Shown here piece after piece: positions 1-9,417 of a DNA stretch of 64,000 bases (the stretch's first letter is position 1; each line of letters opens with the position of its first letter). The notes beneath the pieces are model-generated. The model searched no databases, had not been told where the DNA came from, and was given only the letters and a program-made list of their open reading frames with translations. The translations under genes and the position numbers were made by a program. The stretch covers positions 2,399,501 through 2,463,500 of the forward strand of contig NZ_CP045875.1 of NCBI RefSeq assembly GCF_009649955.1, in the 5' to 3' direction. This DNA is from Heliorestis convoluta (GTDB taxonomy: Bacteria > Bacillota > Desulfitobacteriia > Heliobacteriales > Heliobacteriaceae).

Positions 1-2
1 AA

Positions 3-1019
3 ACGATTCAAATGCTGCAACAGTCCTGTCGCAACGGTGATTATCAACTTTTCAAAAAATACTCTCAATACCTAGACGAGGAAACAACAAGGCGAAGTAA
101 ATTGCGTGGTTTTTTTCAGTTCAAAAAAGGTTCCTCTATTTCCATCGACGAGGTAGAGTCTGTCGAGTCGATTTGTCGCCGCTTTAAGACCGGTGCTATG
201 TCCTACGGCTCGATCAGCAAAGAAGCGCACGAAGCCATGGCAATTGCAATGAATCGCATTGGGGGAAAAAGCAATACCGGTGAAGGTGGGGAAGAAGCAG
301 ATCGCTTTACAGCCGATGCCAATGGAGACAGCCGACGCAGTGCCATAAAGCAAGTAGCTTCGGGTCGCTTTGGTGTAACCATTCATTATCTGGCCAATGC
401 CGATGAAATTCAGATCAAAATGGCCCAAGGCGCAAAACCGGGTGAAGGTGGCCAGTTGCCTGGTGGCAAAGTCTATCCCTGGGTAGCCAATTGCCGAAAT
501 TCTACACCAGGCGTAGGTCTCATATCTCCACCACCCCATCATGATATCTACTCTATCGAAGATTTGGCCGAGTTGATTCACGATCTAAAAAATGCCAATC
601 CGAAAGCGCGAATTAACGTAAAGCTTGTTTCTGAAGTGGGTGTTGGTACCATTGCCGCCGGTGTGGCCAAAGGTCGAGCTGACGTTGTTCTGATTAGCGG
701 CTATGACGGAGGTACCGGTGCCTCGCCACGAACCAGTATTAAGCATGCGGGACTCCCTTGGGAATTGGGGCTGGCTGAGACACACCAGACGCTGGTGCTG
801 AATGATCTACGCAATCGGATTGTTGTTGAAACCGATGGCAAGCTGATGACAGGACGCGATTTGGCCATTGCAGCATTGCTAGGTGCCGAAGAGTATGCTT
901 TCGGTACAGCCGCTCTCGTCGTCTTAGGTTGTGTCATGATGCGCGTTTGTCAGCTTGACACATGCCCCGTCGGTGTGGCGACACAAAATCCCGAACTACG
1001 CAAAAACTTTCAGGGGTAA
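3..1019 (+). pseudogene. gltB: Glutamate synthase large subunit, central part (5'-partial, interrupted)
   Basis: This is the central FMN-binding region of the large subunit of glutamate synthase (GOGAT), which makes glutamate from glutamine and 2-oxoglutarate. The frame is open from the window edge, so the amidotransferase half lies upstream. Family motifs are clear: [42 protein letters not shown] and [11 protein letters not shown]. The 3Fe-4S ligand pattern C-x5-C-x4-C ([12 protein letters not shown]) sits near the end. The frame stops at a TAA (1017-1019) just after LRKNFQG. The same coding segment is repeated 281 bp downstream in another frame, where the gene continues. As written the gene cannot make one polypeptide; deleting 281 bp would restore a continuous GltB frame. 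A real disruption and an assembly error are both possible. Confidence 0.9.
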
Positions 1020-1026
1020 CCAGAAC
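810..1026 (+). repeat. Direct repeat copy 1 within gltB
   Basis: Bases 810-1016 are identical to 1091-1297 (207 bp). The match continues nine bases further (to 1026 versus 1307) after one mismatch, T1017 versus A1298. That single difference creates the TAA that ends the first gltB fragment. The segment encodes [10 protein letters not shown] through LRKNFQG. Confidence 0.95.
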
Positions 1027-1072
1027 TAGTCGTACGGTTTAACTAACGTTATACGGTACCTTAGTTTTTTAA

Positions 1073-2419
1073 CGTTTCAGAGACGCACTCCGCAATCGGA
1101 TTGTTGTTGAAACCGATGGCAAGCTGATGACAGGACGCGATTTGGCCATTGCAGCATTGCTAGGTGCCGAAGAGTATGCTTTCGGTACAGCCGCTCTCGT
1201 CGTCTTAGGTTGTGTCATGATGCGCGTTTGTCAGCTTGACACATGCCCCGTCGGTGTGGCGACACAAAATCCCGAACTACGCAAAAACTTTCAGGGGAAA
1301 CCAGAACATCTGGTTAACTATATGCATTTTATTGCCCAAGAAATGCGCGAAATCATGGCAGAATTGGGTTTTCGCAGTGTCAATGAAATGATTGGCCGTA
1401 CTGATAAACTGGAAGTAGGCGAAGCAATGACTCGCTGGAAAGCGACGGCCCTTGATTTGACGCCCTTACTGTATCAGCCTACTCTTTCTGAAAATGTAGG
1501 CTCTTATTGTCAGGTAGAACAAGATCACGCTCTTGATCAAGCCCTTGATCGTCAACAGTTGATGGATCTTTGCCGCCCTGCTTTGGAAAAAGGAGAAAAA
1601 GTGGAAGCTCGCTTGCCGATTTGCAATATCAACCGTGTTGTCGGTACCATGGTCGGGCATCAAGTAACAGAGCGCTATGGCGTCAATGGACTGCCTGAAG
1701 ATACTATTTCATTAGAATTTACTGGCTCGGCCGGTCAAAGTTTTGGCGCTTTTGTACCACCTGGTATGACGCTGGAACTGGAAGGAGATGCCAACGACTA
1801 TGTAGGCAAGGGGCTATCAGGCGGAAAGATTATCGTCTATCCACCTCGCGAAGCTTCATTTGTAGCGGAAGATAACATAATTATTGGCAACGTCGCTTTT
1901 TACGGTGCCACAGCCGGAGAAGCTTACATCCGTGGTATCGCAGGAGAACGGTTCTGTGTACGCAACAGCGGTGTAAAAGCGGTTGTAGAAGGTCTGGGCG
2001 ATCACGGTTGTGAGTATATGACCGGAGGCCGTGTTGTCGTGCTGGGAGAGACTGGCCGGAACTTTGCAGCTGGCATGTCTGGCGGAATTGCCTATGTGCT
2101 TGATCAAAGCGGTGAATTTGCTAGACATTGTAATCAAGACATGGTTTTGTTAGAAGATCTTGTTGATAAGCAAGAAATTACAGAAGTTCGGAATATGATC
2201 GAGAATCATGCAGTCTATACGGATAGCTCTGTAGCGAAGAGAATCCTTCAAAATTGGAATGCGATGCTACCTTCCTTTGTACGCGTCATTCCGAAAGATT
2301 ACAAGCGAATGCTCGAAGCCATCGAGCGAGCCTGTCAGGCTGGTTATTGCGGCGACGAAGCGATTATGGCTGCCTTTGAAGAAAACAAGGGCGACTTGTC
2401 CCGTATCGGCGGCAATTAA
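1073..2419 (+). pseudogene. gltB: Glutamate synthase large subunit, C-terminal part (second fragment)
   Basis: This is the continuation of gltB after the insertion. The frame opens after a TAA at 1070-1072 and has no well-placed start codon; the first ATG (1127) lies inside the repeated segment and has no ribosome-binding site. It re-encodes the end of the FMN domain, including the 3Fe-4S cysteines ([12 protein letters not shown]). It then runs into the C-terminal GXGXG beta-helix domain, with glycine-rich repeats such as [31 protein letters not shown] and [17 protein letters not shown]. The true C-terminus is reached at 2419, 45 bp before gltD, so both genes were evidently one operon. Independent translation of this fragment would give only part of the synthase domain. 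Confidence 0.85.
1091..1307 (+). repeat. Direct repeat copy 2 within gltB
   Basis: This is the second copy of the 207-bp repeat, offset by 281 bp (not a multiple of three). It is separated from copy 1 by about 64 bp (1027-1090) of AT-rich sequence that does not resemble gltB. That spacer has stops in the gltB frame and carries short internal repeats (tacggt, aacgtt). Confidence 0.95.
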
Positions 2420-2464
2420 TAACCTGCTGTATGCTGTAATTTAGAAAGTTTGGAGGAATAGCTG

Positions 2465-3949
2465 ATGGGAAAACCAACCGGTTTTATGGACTACCGACGA
2501 GAATTGCCGTCCGATCGGTCTCCGCAAGAGCGCATTCAAGACTGGCGGGAGTTTCATCTGTCACTTTCAGAAGAAGAGCTGAAAAGACAGGGCGCTCGTT
2601 GTATGGCCTGCGGTACCCCTTACTGTCATACAGGGATCATGATCAATGGTAGTGCTTCAGGTTGTCCGATTCATAACTTAATTCCTGAATGGAACGATCT
2701 GGTCTATCGTGGTTTATGGAAAGAAGCATTGCAACGATTGCTACGTACCAATAACTTTCCCGAATTTACAGGTCGAGTTTGCCCCGCTTTATGTGAAGGC
2801 GCTTGTACAGCTGGCCTGGTAGAAGAAGCCGTTACAATTAAGAATATTGAATGTTCCATTATAGATAGAGCTTTTGACGCAGGTTGGGTTGTTCCTCAAC
2901 CACCTCAACAGCGCAGCGGCAAAAGAGTAGCCGTCGTTGGCTCCGGTCCTGCCGGACTAGCCTGTGCTGATCAATTAAACAAAGCAGGCCACAGCGTAAC
3001 AGTCTTTGAGCGGTCTGATCGTGTTGGTGGATTGCTCACCTATGGCATTCCCAATATGAAGCTTGACAAAAAAGTGGTGCAACGCCGTGCCGATCTTATG
3101 AAGGCAGAAGGTATCGTCTTTGTTACGAATACAGAAGTAGGAAGAGATATAGAAGCGAAAAAGCTTCAGGAAGACTTTGATGCGATTGTCCTTTGTGGTG
3201 GTGCAACGGAACCTCGAGATTTACCTGTTGAAGGGCGACAACTACAAGGAATTTATTCGGCTGTGGAATTTCTCACAGCCGATACTCGCAGCCTCCTCGA
3301 TTCGAATCATAGCGATGGTCGCTTTATTTCAGCGGCAGAGAAAGATGTTATCGTCATCGGAGGCGGCGATACAGGCACTGATTGTGTGGCAACTTCACTG
3401 CGCCATCGCTGTCGCAGCGTTTTACAATTCGAAATCATGCCAGAATTGCCTTCCGCTAGAAAGGAGAGCAATCCTTGGCCGGAGTTTCCCCGCATCTTAA
3501 AAGTTGACTATGGCCAAGAAGAAGCAGCGGCTCTCTACGGTGCCGATCCAAGGCAATACTGTATAATGACCAAAAAATTTGAAGGTGACGAACAAGGTCG
3601 AGTAAAAGCGGTTCACACCGTACAAGTAGAGTGGGTCCAAGGAGAGACGGGGCGATGTATGCCACAGGAAATTGCAGGGACAGAAAAAGTATGGTCAACA
3701 GAGCTTGTTCTATTGGCAATGGGCTTTACGGGACCTGAGAAGCTCTTGCTCGATCAACTTGGCATAGAGCGAGACGAACGTTCCAATGCAAAAGCACCTT
3801 ATGGTACCTATAATACCAATGTAGAAGGTATTTTCGCAGCCGGTGATATGCGACGTGGTCAAAGTCTCGTCGTCTGGGCCATTCATGAAGGCAGAGAAGC
3901 AGCGCGGGAATGTGATCGCTATCTGATGGGAGAAACGTATCTTCCTTAA
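2465..3949 (+). CDS. gltD: Glutamate synthase small (beta) subunit
   Basis: This 494-residue NADPH-dependent subunit delivers electrons to GltB. The N-terminal cysteine-rich domain shows CMACGTPYCHTG and CPALCEGAC, ligands for the 4Fe-4S clusters of this family. It is followed by an FAD-binding motif VAVVGSGPAGLACADQL (about residues 155-171) and an NADPH-binding motif VIVIGGGDTGTDC (about 297-309). The length and the end (AAGDMRRGQSLVVWAIHEGR) are normal for bacterial GltD. A good ribosome-binding site (ggagg) lies 8 bp before the ATG. It follows gltB with a 45-bp gap. A strong hairpin just downstream marks the operon end. GltD should be intact even though gltB is interrupted. Confidence 0.96.
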   Translation: MGKPTGFMDYRRELPSDRSPQERIQDWREFHLSLSEEELKRQGARCMACGTPYCHTGIMINGSASGCPIHNLIPEWNDLVYRGLWKEALQRLLRTNNFPEFTGRVCPALCEGACTAGLVEEAVTIKNIECSIIDRAFDAGWVVPQPPQQRSGKRVAVVGSGPAGLACADQLNKAGHSVTVFERSDRVGGLLTYGIPNMKLDKKVVQRRADLMKAEGIVFVTNTEVGRDIEAKKLQEDFDAIVLCGGATEPRDLPVEGRQLQGIYSAVEFLTADTRSLLDSNHSDGRFISAAEKDVIVIGGGDTGTDCVATSLRHRCRSVLQFEIMPELPSARKESNPWPEFPRILKVDYGQEEAAALYGADPRQYCIMTKKFEGDEQGRVKAVHTVQVEWVQGETGRCMPQEIAGTEKVWSTELVLLAMGFTGPEKLLLDQLGIERDERSNAKAPYGTYNTNVEGIFAAGDMRRGQSLVVWAIHEGREAARECDRYLMGETYLP

Positions 3950-3966
3950 ACGAAAATAGTTCAGTA

Positions 3967-4010
3967 AAAAAGACCTGCAGAAGAGAAACTCTTTTGCAGG
4001 TCTTTTACAT
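3967..4010 (+). terminator. Intrinsic terminator after gltD (bidirectional)
   Basis: An 18-bp near-perfect stem (AAAAGACCTGCAGAAGAG paired with its complement at 3989-4006, loop AAA) is flanked by A and T runs. It can end gltD transcripts and, read on the other strand, those of the cheR-cheB side. Confidence 0.85.
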
Positions 4011-4084
4011 ATGAAAGTCTATGAAACGTCATTCCTTTCTTTGCATCAAGCAAAATAAACTTTGCCTGCTCCAAAGAAAGCATC

Positions 4085-5158
4085 TTAAATAAAGCGCAAA
4101 ACTTGTTGATAAATATGGGGTAGCGGTACTTTAATATCAGCATAACCTGCTTCATGAACTGCTTTTGGCATACCATAGACGATACAAGATTCTTCTGCTT
4201 CCACAATGACAGTGCCTTGATAGTGCTTTACTTTTTTGCAACCTTCCATGCCATCGTTCCCCATGCCTGTTAAGATAACCGTTAATAAGTTTTCACGATA
4301 AATGGGAGCCGCCGAAAACAATGTAATGTTAATGGAAGGCTTATACAGATGAGACTCTGACTCTGTTGTGTAAACATGAAAATATACAGAGCCATCTTGG
4401 TCTTGCTGTAGCCGGGTCTGAAAGCCAGCAGGACCAATATAGATGCGCCCGGGTAGTAAGTACTCACCTTTTTCCGCTTCTTTTACAGGAAGCTGACAAA
4501 AATTATTAAATCGCTCAGCCAGTGCTTTGGTAAACCCTTCTGGCATGTGTTGCAAGACTACGATAGGAATGGCTGTATCTTTGGAAAAGCGAGGAAGAAT
4601 CGATTGCAGGGCTGAGGGCCCACCGGTGGAAGAGCCAATAATAAGGAGTTTGCAGGCGCCGTTGACGAATGGTTTTTCTCGAACCGTTACAACTTTTTTC
4701 TGCTCTACAAAGGACTCTTCTTGCGCTTGCAAGGCAAGCTTTTCTTTTTTGATACTAGCTTCTTTGGCCAGGGACTTAATGCGATGGAGAAAGTCTGCAA
4801 TAACAGCAGGATTGGCACAATCACTGACCAAGTGGCTTTTCAGAATGACGTCCACAGCACCGAGCTCTAAAGCTTTGATCGTGCTCTGGGCTCCTTCTTC
4901 CGTATGATTGCTTAGCATAACAACTGGCACGGGGCACTTTTTCATAATCACTTCAAGGGCTTCTAAGCCGTTCATTTCAGGCATTTCTAGGTCCATGGTT
5001 ACCAGATCAGGCTGTAATCGTTCAATTTTTTCAATAGCGTCTCTGCCGTTTCTAGCGATGGCAATTACGAACAAGGCGGGATCTTTTTCTATGATCAAGC
5101 TAATGCATCGACGCATAAAAGAAGAGTTGTCAACGACCAGAAGGCCATATTTTTTCAC
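4085..5158 (-). CDS. cheB: Chemotaxis response regulator / protein-glutamate methylesterase CheB
   Basis: CheB removes methyl groups from receptor glutamates and deamidates receptor glutamines during adaptation. The N-terminal receiver domain has the phosphorylated Asp in TMDLEMPEMNG (about residue 57). The C-terminal methylesterase domain has the catalytic Ser in IGSSTGGPSA, His in LQHMP and Asp in GMGNDGMEG. The receiver acid pair is VVDN rather than the usual VVDD. Two GTG codons are possible. The one at 5158 lies 7 bases after ggag and overlaps the cheR stop as GTGA, so I prefer it to 5164, which abuts the ribosome-binding site. It is the last gene of the chemoreceptor-cheR-cheB group on this strand. 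Confidence 0.93.
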   Translation of the reverse strand: MKKYGLLVVDNSSFMRRCISLIIEKDPALFVIAIARNGRDAIEKIERLQPDLVTMDLEMPEMNGLEALEVIMKKCPVPVVMLSNHTEEGAQSTIKALELGAVDVILKSHLVSDCANPAVIADFLHRIKSLAKEASIKKEKLALQAQEESFVEQKKVVTVREKPFVNGACKLLIIGSSTGGPSALQSILPRFSKDTAIPIVVLQHMPEGFTKALAERFNNFCQLPVKEAEKGEYLLPGRIYIGPAGFQTRLQQDQDGSVYFHVYTTESESHLYKPSINITLFSAAPIYRENLLTVILTGMGNDGMEGCKKVKHYQGTVIVEAEESCIVYGMPKAVHEAGYADIKVPLPHIYQQVLRFI

Positions 5159-5967
5159 GGGCACTCTCCTTTTCTACGGTAGTAAAAGACAGAGGATTGA
5201 TAGATTGTCTCAAAAGCTCTGCTTGTACCCGTGATGGTTTCAGCGTGTCCAAGAAAAAGATAGCCCCCTGGCTTCATAATGTCTGCAAAAGAATTGACAA
5301 TTTTTTGAATCGCTTTTCCATCAAAGTAGATTAATACATTTCTGCAAAAGAGAATATCTATCTTTTCCATCTTTCCAACAAGATAGGGGTCGAAAAGGTT
5401 GAGTCTTCTAAACTCAATCATTTCTTTTACTTCGTTAATAATTTGATACTCTTCTTCTTGTGGGAGAAAATATTTACGAAGCATTGTGTCTGGCATCTTA
5501 CGAAAAGATAGAGATTTCTTGTGGTAAAGACCACTTTTTGCTTTTTGAAGAATTTTTGGATTAATATCAGAGGCAATAATTTGAACGGCACCCGGTGGGA
5601 AAAGAGCTTTTTCTTTAATAAGCATGGCCAAGGTATAGGGCTCTTCTCCGCTAGAACAAGCAGCGCTCCAGATCCGAAGGGGTTGATGAACACTTCGATT
5701 TTGATACTGAAGTAATAGCTTCTGAAATTCTTCTAAGACTTTATCTTCTCGAAAAAAGTAGGTCTCATTGACTGTAATGAGCTCAATAAGTTTATCCCAT
5801 TCTGTATCTTTGGTTTTTAAATAGGTTGCGTATTCGCTGCTAGTTAGACCTAGTTCTCGAAGTCGACTAGCAATCTTAGAAGAGAGTGTGGCTTCTTGCT
5901 TCCTGTAATCGATGCCGCAGTGTTCATAGATCATTTTCGATAAATGTGCCAGCCCTATTTGATCCAT
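5155..5967 (-). CDS. cheR: Chemotaxis protein methyltransferase CheR
   Basis: CheR transfers methyl groups from S-adenosylmethionine to glutamates of chemoreceptors. The protein has the N-terminal all-alpha domain followed by the SAM-binding domain with AACSSGEEPYTLAMLI, the family's signature, and IDILFCRNVLIYFD further on. Length (about 270 residues) is normal. An ATG at 5967 lies 8 bases after AGGTAGG and is a better start than the GTG at 5976. The gene sits between the chemoreceptor gene and cheB, which it overlaps by a few bases, so translation of cheR and cheB is probably coupled. The adjacent receptor is a natural substrate candidate. Confidence 0.95.
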   Translation of the reverse strand: MDQIGLAHLSKMIYEHCGIDYRKQEATLSSKIASRLRELGLTSSEYATYLKTKDTEWDKLIELITVNETYFFREDKVLEEFQKLLLQYQNRSVHQPLRIWSAACSSGEEPYTLAMLIKEKALFPPGAVQIIASDINPKILQKAKSGLYHKKSLSFRKMPDTMLRKYFLPQEEEYQIINEVKEMIEFRRLNLFDPYLVGKMEKIDILFCRNVLIYFDGKAIQKIVNSFADIMKPGGYLFLGHAETITGTSRAFETIYQSSVFYYRRKGECP

Positions 5968-5999
5968 AAACGACACCTACCTACCCTTATAGTAATGAA

Positions 6000-8900
6000 T
6001 TAGTTTTCATTTCCTTCTAATGCATGTAAAGCTTCTTTGATTTCTTTCGTATAGTGGATAAATTCTTTGCTGGCTAGAATGCTCTGTTCTAATACTTTGC
6101 TGTTTTTTGCAGCCATTTTTAACTCTGCAAGCAATGTGCCTACTTGATCTATCTCAGCCCCTTGGCTATCTATGGTGTTATGAACATCTTCAACTTGTTC
6201 TGACAAACCTGCAAGGTGACGCGTTAAATCTTCTATCTTCATCGCTTGTTCTTTCATGGCTGCTGTAATCTGGCGGACTTGATCCTTCGTGTTTGCCACG
6301 GCTTTCGCATTCGTAGTGACTACGTTGGCTTGCTCTTCTGTTGCAGCAGCAATTTCGGCAGCTTGGTTCGTTACTTTTTCGGCGGCGCCTGTAATATTGC
6401 GGCCTTCTTTGGCTTGTTCTTTAACAGCAGTTGTGATTTGACGAACTTGTTCGCGAGCATTGTTAATCCCTGCTACGATTTCAGCAGCGCTAGCTGTCTG
6501 CTCTTGAATGGCTTGGCGAACTTGTCTTACTTGATTGGTAACAGAAGAGACAGCATCAACGATATGCTTGCCTTGTTGTGCTTGCTCTTTGACGGCCACC
6601 GTAATTTGTCGGACTTGCTCTCTGGCACTGACGACGCCTACTATGATATCTTCAACGCCTTTGGCTTGTTCTAGTGTAACCTGGCTCGTTTGTTCTGTCT
6701 GGTTTTTCACATTTTCCATGGAAAGGGCAATGTTTTTGCCTGCCTTGGCTTGTTCTTGCATGGCTACGGTAATTTGTCGCACTTGTTCGCGAGCATTGCC
6801 GACACCCTTGATCACTTCTTCGGCACCAGCAGCTTGTTCTTTAATAGCAAGGGTGACCTGGGTGGTCTGGTTGCGCATCATCTCTACGGAGTGAACAATG
6901 TTTTTACCTTGGAGAGATTGCTCTTGCATAGCTACATTAATTTGTCGTACTTGTTCCCGAGCACTGCCTACACCTTTAATGACTTCTTCAGCCCCGATAG
7001 CTTGCTCTTTAACAGCCGCTGATACTTGAGCAACTTGGCGAGCTACATTTTCAACGGCACCTACAATGGTCTGTCCTTGACTCGCTTGCTCTTTTGTCGC
7101 CACTGTAATTTGACGTACTTGTTCCCGAGCGTTGCCCACACCTTTAACAATGCTTTCTACGCCAACTGCTTGCTCTCTCGTAGCATCTGTCACCATCGTA
7201 GCTTGATCGTTTACGGCTTTGACAGCGTCAATAATGCGAGTGCTATCTTTTCGCTGATTTTCTGTGGCAGAAGTGACTTGACGAATTTCTGTACTTACCT
7301 TTTCAATACCATCTACAATTTTCTCAATGGCTTTCCCTGCCTGATCACTTAGGCGTGAGCCTTGCTCTACTTTTTCTGTACCGACTTCAATGGCTTTAAT
7401 GGCGCTCGATGTTTCGCCTTGAATGCCTTTAATTAGTTGAGAAATTTCTTTTGTTGCTGTCGCTGTTCTTTCAGCAAGCTTTCGTACTTCGTCAGCGACT
7501 ACAGCAAAGCCTTTGCCATGTTCACCGGCTCTAGCTGCTTCGATAGCAGCGTTTAAGGCTAAGAGGTTCGTTTGTGCTGCAATATCGTCAATTACCTCTA
7601 TGATACTGCCAATCTTTTCAGAACTTTTTCCCAAGCCGTTCATAACGGTTTCAGCGCCGTGAATGACTTCAGAAATCTCTTGGATGGCCGATAAAGTGTT
7701 TCCTACAGCTTTTTGGCCATCTACAGCATCTGACTGTACTTTATTGCTTAATTGACTGATATTTTGAGCATTATCGGCTACAAGATTGATTGATGTTGCC
7801 ATTTCTTCTACAATATTCGATGTGTCTTTGGCAGAACGTTGCAATTGCTCTGCATTACCAGCAACGCTTTGAATCGATTTCCCCATTTCTTCGATAGATG
7901 CGGAAATTTCCTCAACAGATTTTGCTGTGCTTTCACTGTTGCCAGCAACTTGCTGGATCGATACGACCATTTCTTGTACTGCTGCGGCCACTTCTTCGGA
8001 AGAGCCTTTCAAGCTTTCTGAATTGTTGGCTACACTTTTGATAGAAGAACCCATTTGTTCAATCGAAGAAGAAATTTGTTCGACGGAGCTCGCTGTGCTT
8101 TCCGCATTGCCAGCCACTTGTTGAATCGAGGCAACCATTTCTTGAATCGCTGCTGCCGATTCTTGCACAGAACTATTTAGGCTTTCGGCATTGCCAGCGA
8201 CGCCTTTGATCGACATACCCATTTGTTCAATGGAAGAAGAGATCTGCTCTACCGAACTCGCGGTGCTTTCTGCGTTACCCGCCACTTGTTGAATGGAAGC
8301 GACAACTTCTTGGACAGCCGCTGTAACTTCTTCTGTAGAAGCCGTAAGGTTCTCGGTGTTGGCAGCAACACCTTTAATGGATTGTCCCATTTCTTCAATG
8401 GCTGCGGAGATTTCTTCGATAGATCGAGCGGTGCTTTCACTATTGCCAGCAACTTGCCCAATGGAGGCAACCAGTTCCTGGATAGCAGCGGTCGCTTCTT
8501 CGGCCGAGTGTGCCAAACTATCGGCATTGCTCGTTAAAGATTTTAAGGAAACGCCCATTTCTTCAATGGCTGCAGAAATTTCTTCGACAGAGCGAGCTGT
8601 ACTTTCACTATTGCCAGCAACTTGTCCAATGGAAGCAACCACTTCTTGAATGGCGGCGCTTGTTTCTTCGGCCAAAGCGGTGAGGTTTTCTGCGTTGGTC
8701 GTAACGCCTTTAATGGAATGACTTGTTTCTTCGAAGGAGGCGGCAATTTCTTCTACAGAACGGGCAGCACTGTCACTATTTCCTGCAACACCTTGAATGG
8801 CAGATACAATGGAACGTAAAGAAGCCTCACTTTCTTCTACTTGCTTGGCTAGCTTATCGGTGCTTTTAGCAACTGTCTTAATAGACCTTGAAAGATCTTT

Positions 8901-9089
8901 TGCAAGTTGGTTCGTAGAATCAACGAGAGAAAGGGGATCATCACTGCGACTTATTATTTGTTCTGCTGTTGCCGAGAGGTTACCCAGCTTATCCTCTAAT
9001 TTGTTTGCTGTGGAATGAGCTATGTAAACTTTATGGGCCAGTCCCGATGTTGCCATAAATCGCAAGGCCATCTTTTTTGAAAAACTCAT
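6000..9089 (-). CDS. Cytoplasmic methyl-accepting chemotaxis protein made of 28-residue repeats
   Basis: This is a 1029-residue soluble chemoreceptor with no signal peptide, membrane segment or recognisable ligand-binding domain. The kinase-control hairpin is canonical ([38 protein letters not shown], about residues 500-550). On the N-terminal side are about a dozen 28-residue (four-heptad) units of the type [20 protein letters not shown]. On the C-terminal side are a similar number of units of the type [19 protein letters not shown]. The two arms therefore look like one very long antiparallel coiled coil. At DNA level this appears as 84/168-bp tandem repeats, which also produce many spurious opposite-strand frames. 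It has a strong ribosome-binding site (aaggagg) and its own promoter, and is followed by cheR and cheB. Confidence 0.93.
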   Translation of the reverse strand: MSFSKKMALRFMATSGLAHKVYIAHSTANKLEDKLGNLSATAEQIISRSDDPLSLVDSTNQLAKDLSRSIKTVAKSTDKLAKQVEESEASLRSIVSAIQGVAGNSDSAARSVEEIAASFEETSHSIKGVTTNAENLTALAEETSAAIQEVVASIGQVAGNSESTARSVEEISAAIEEMGVSLKSLTSNADSLAHSAEEATAAIQELVASIGQVAGNSESTARSIEEISAAIEEMGQSIKGVAANTENLTASTEEVTAAVQEVVASIQQVAGNAESTASSVEQISSSIEQMGMSIKGVAGNAESLNSSVQESAAAIQEMVASIQQVAGNAESTASSVEQISSSIEQMGSSIKSVANNSESLKGSSEEVAAAVQEMVVSIQQVAGNSESTAKSVEEISASIEEMGKSIQSVAGNAEQLQRSAKDTSNIVEEMATSINLVADNAQNISQLSNKVQSDAVDGQKAVGNTLSAIQEISEVIHGAETVMNGLGKSSEKIGSIIEVIDDIAAQTNLLALNAAIEAARAGEHGKGFAVVADEVRKLAERTATATKEISQLIKGIQGETSSAIKAIEVGTEKVEQGSRLSDQAGKAIEKIVDGIEKVSTEIRQVTSATENQRKDSTRIIDAVKAVNDQATMVTDATREQAVGVESIVKGVGNAREQVRQITVATKEQASQGQTIVGAVENVARQVAQVSAAVKEQAIGAEEVIKGVGSAREQVRQINVAMQEQSLQGKNIVHSVEMMRNQTTQVTLAIKEQAAGAEEVIKGVGNAREQVRQITVAMQEQAKAGKNIALSMENVKNQTEQTSQVTLEQAKGVEDIIVGVVSAREQVRQITVAVKEQAQQGKHIVDAVSSVTNQVRQVRQAIQEQTASAAEIVAGINNAREQVRQITTAVKEQAKEGRNITGAAEKVTNQAAEIAAATEEQANVVTTNAKAVANTKDQVRQITAAMKEQAMKIEDLTRHLAGLSEQVEDVHNTIDSQGAEIDQVGTLLAELKMAAKNSKVLEQSILASKEFIHYTKEIKEALHALEGNEN

Positions 9090-9174
9090 AAGGAAACCTC
9101 CTTGTGGTTAGTTGTAATAATCACTTATGTGGGCACCTTCTGAACGATTTAATAATAGACTTGCGCTTGTACAC

Positions 9175-9203
9175 ATTATAAATTAAAATTATACCTTTAG
9201 CAA
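9175..9203 (-). promoter_or_regulatory. Sigma-A type promoter of the chemoreceptor-cheRB group
   Basis: On the minus strand a -35 TTGCTA (9203-9198) and a consensus -10 TATAAT (9180-9175) are 17 bp apart, about 85 bp before the receptor ATG. No flagellar sigma-28 motif was seen. Confidence 0.7.
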
Positions 9204-9264
9204 TCGTTCGGCTTTTTAACCAGTCCCGTAAAGAAGAAAAAGAACCTTTTAATTATTTACTAGA

Positions 9265-9384
9265 GAGAACTTTACTGGATTCGGTTACAATAAATAGAAG
9301 AAGGTAGCGCCTTGGAAATCCTTTAGATAGTTCGAAGAATATCGATTTTTTTTGCGAACTTTACTCCTGTCGGTTACAATGATG
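9265..9384 (+). repeat. Imperfect 25-bp direct repeat before the cardiolipin synthase gene
   Basis: The sequence gaactttact-n5-cggttacaat occurs at about 9269-9293 and again at about 9356-9380. The copies differ only in the five central bases and are 87 bp apart. Each contains TACAAT, which could serve as a -10 element, so duplicated promoters or regulator sites are possible. The role is unknown. Confidence 0.5.
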
Positions 9385-9417
9385 TTGATTCTGTAATATA
9401 GCCGAGGTGTTCGCCTG

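Noticed and set aside
1020-1090. Possible group II intron end (gtcgtacggttt resembles part of domain V)
   Set aside because: Only a few bases match, no catalytic domain V/VI fold or intron-encoded protein is present, and the insertion is explained by a direct duplication plus a short spacer.
6246-9018. Many plus-strand open frames of 60-140 codons opposite the chemoreceptor gene
   Set aside because: They are mirror frames of the 84-bp repeats, with no ribosome-binding sites and cysteine/phenylalanine-rich low-complexity translations.
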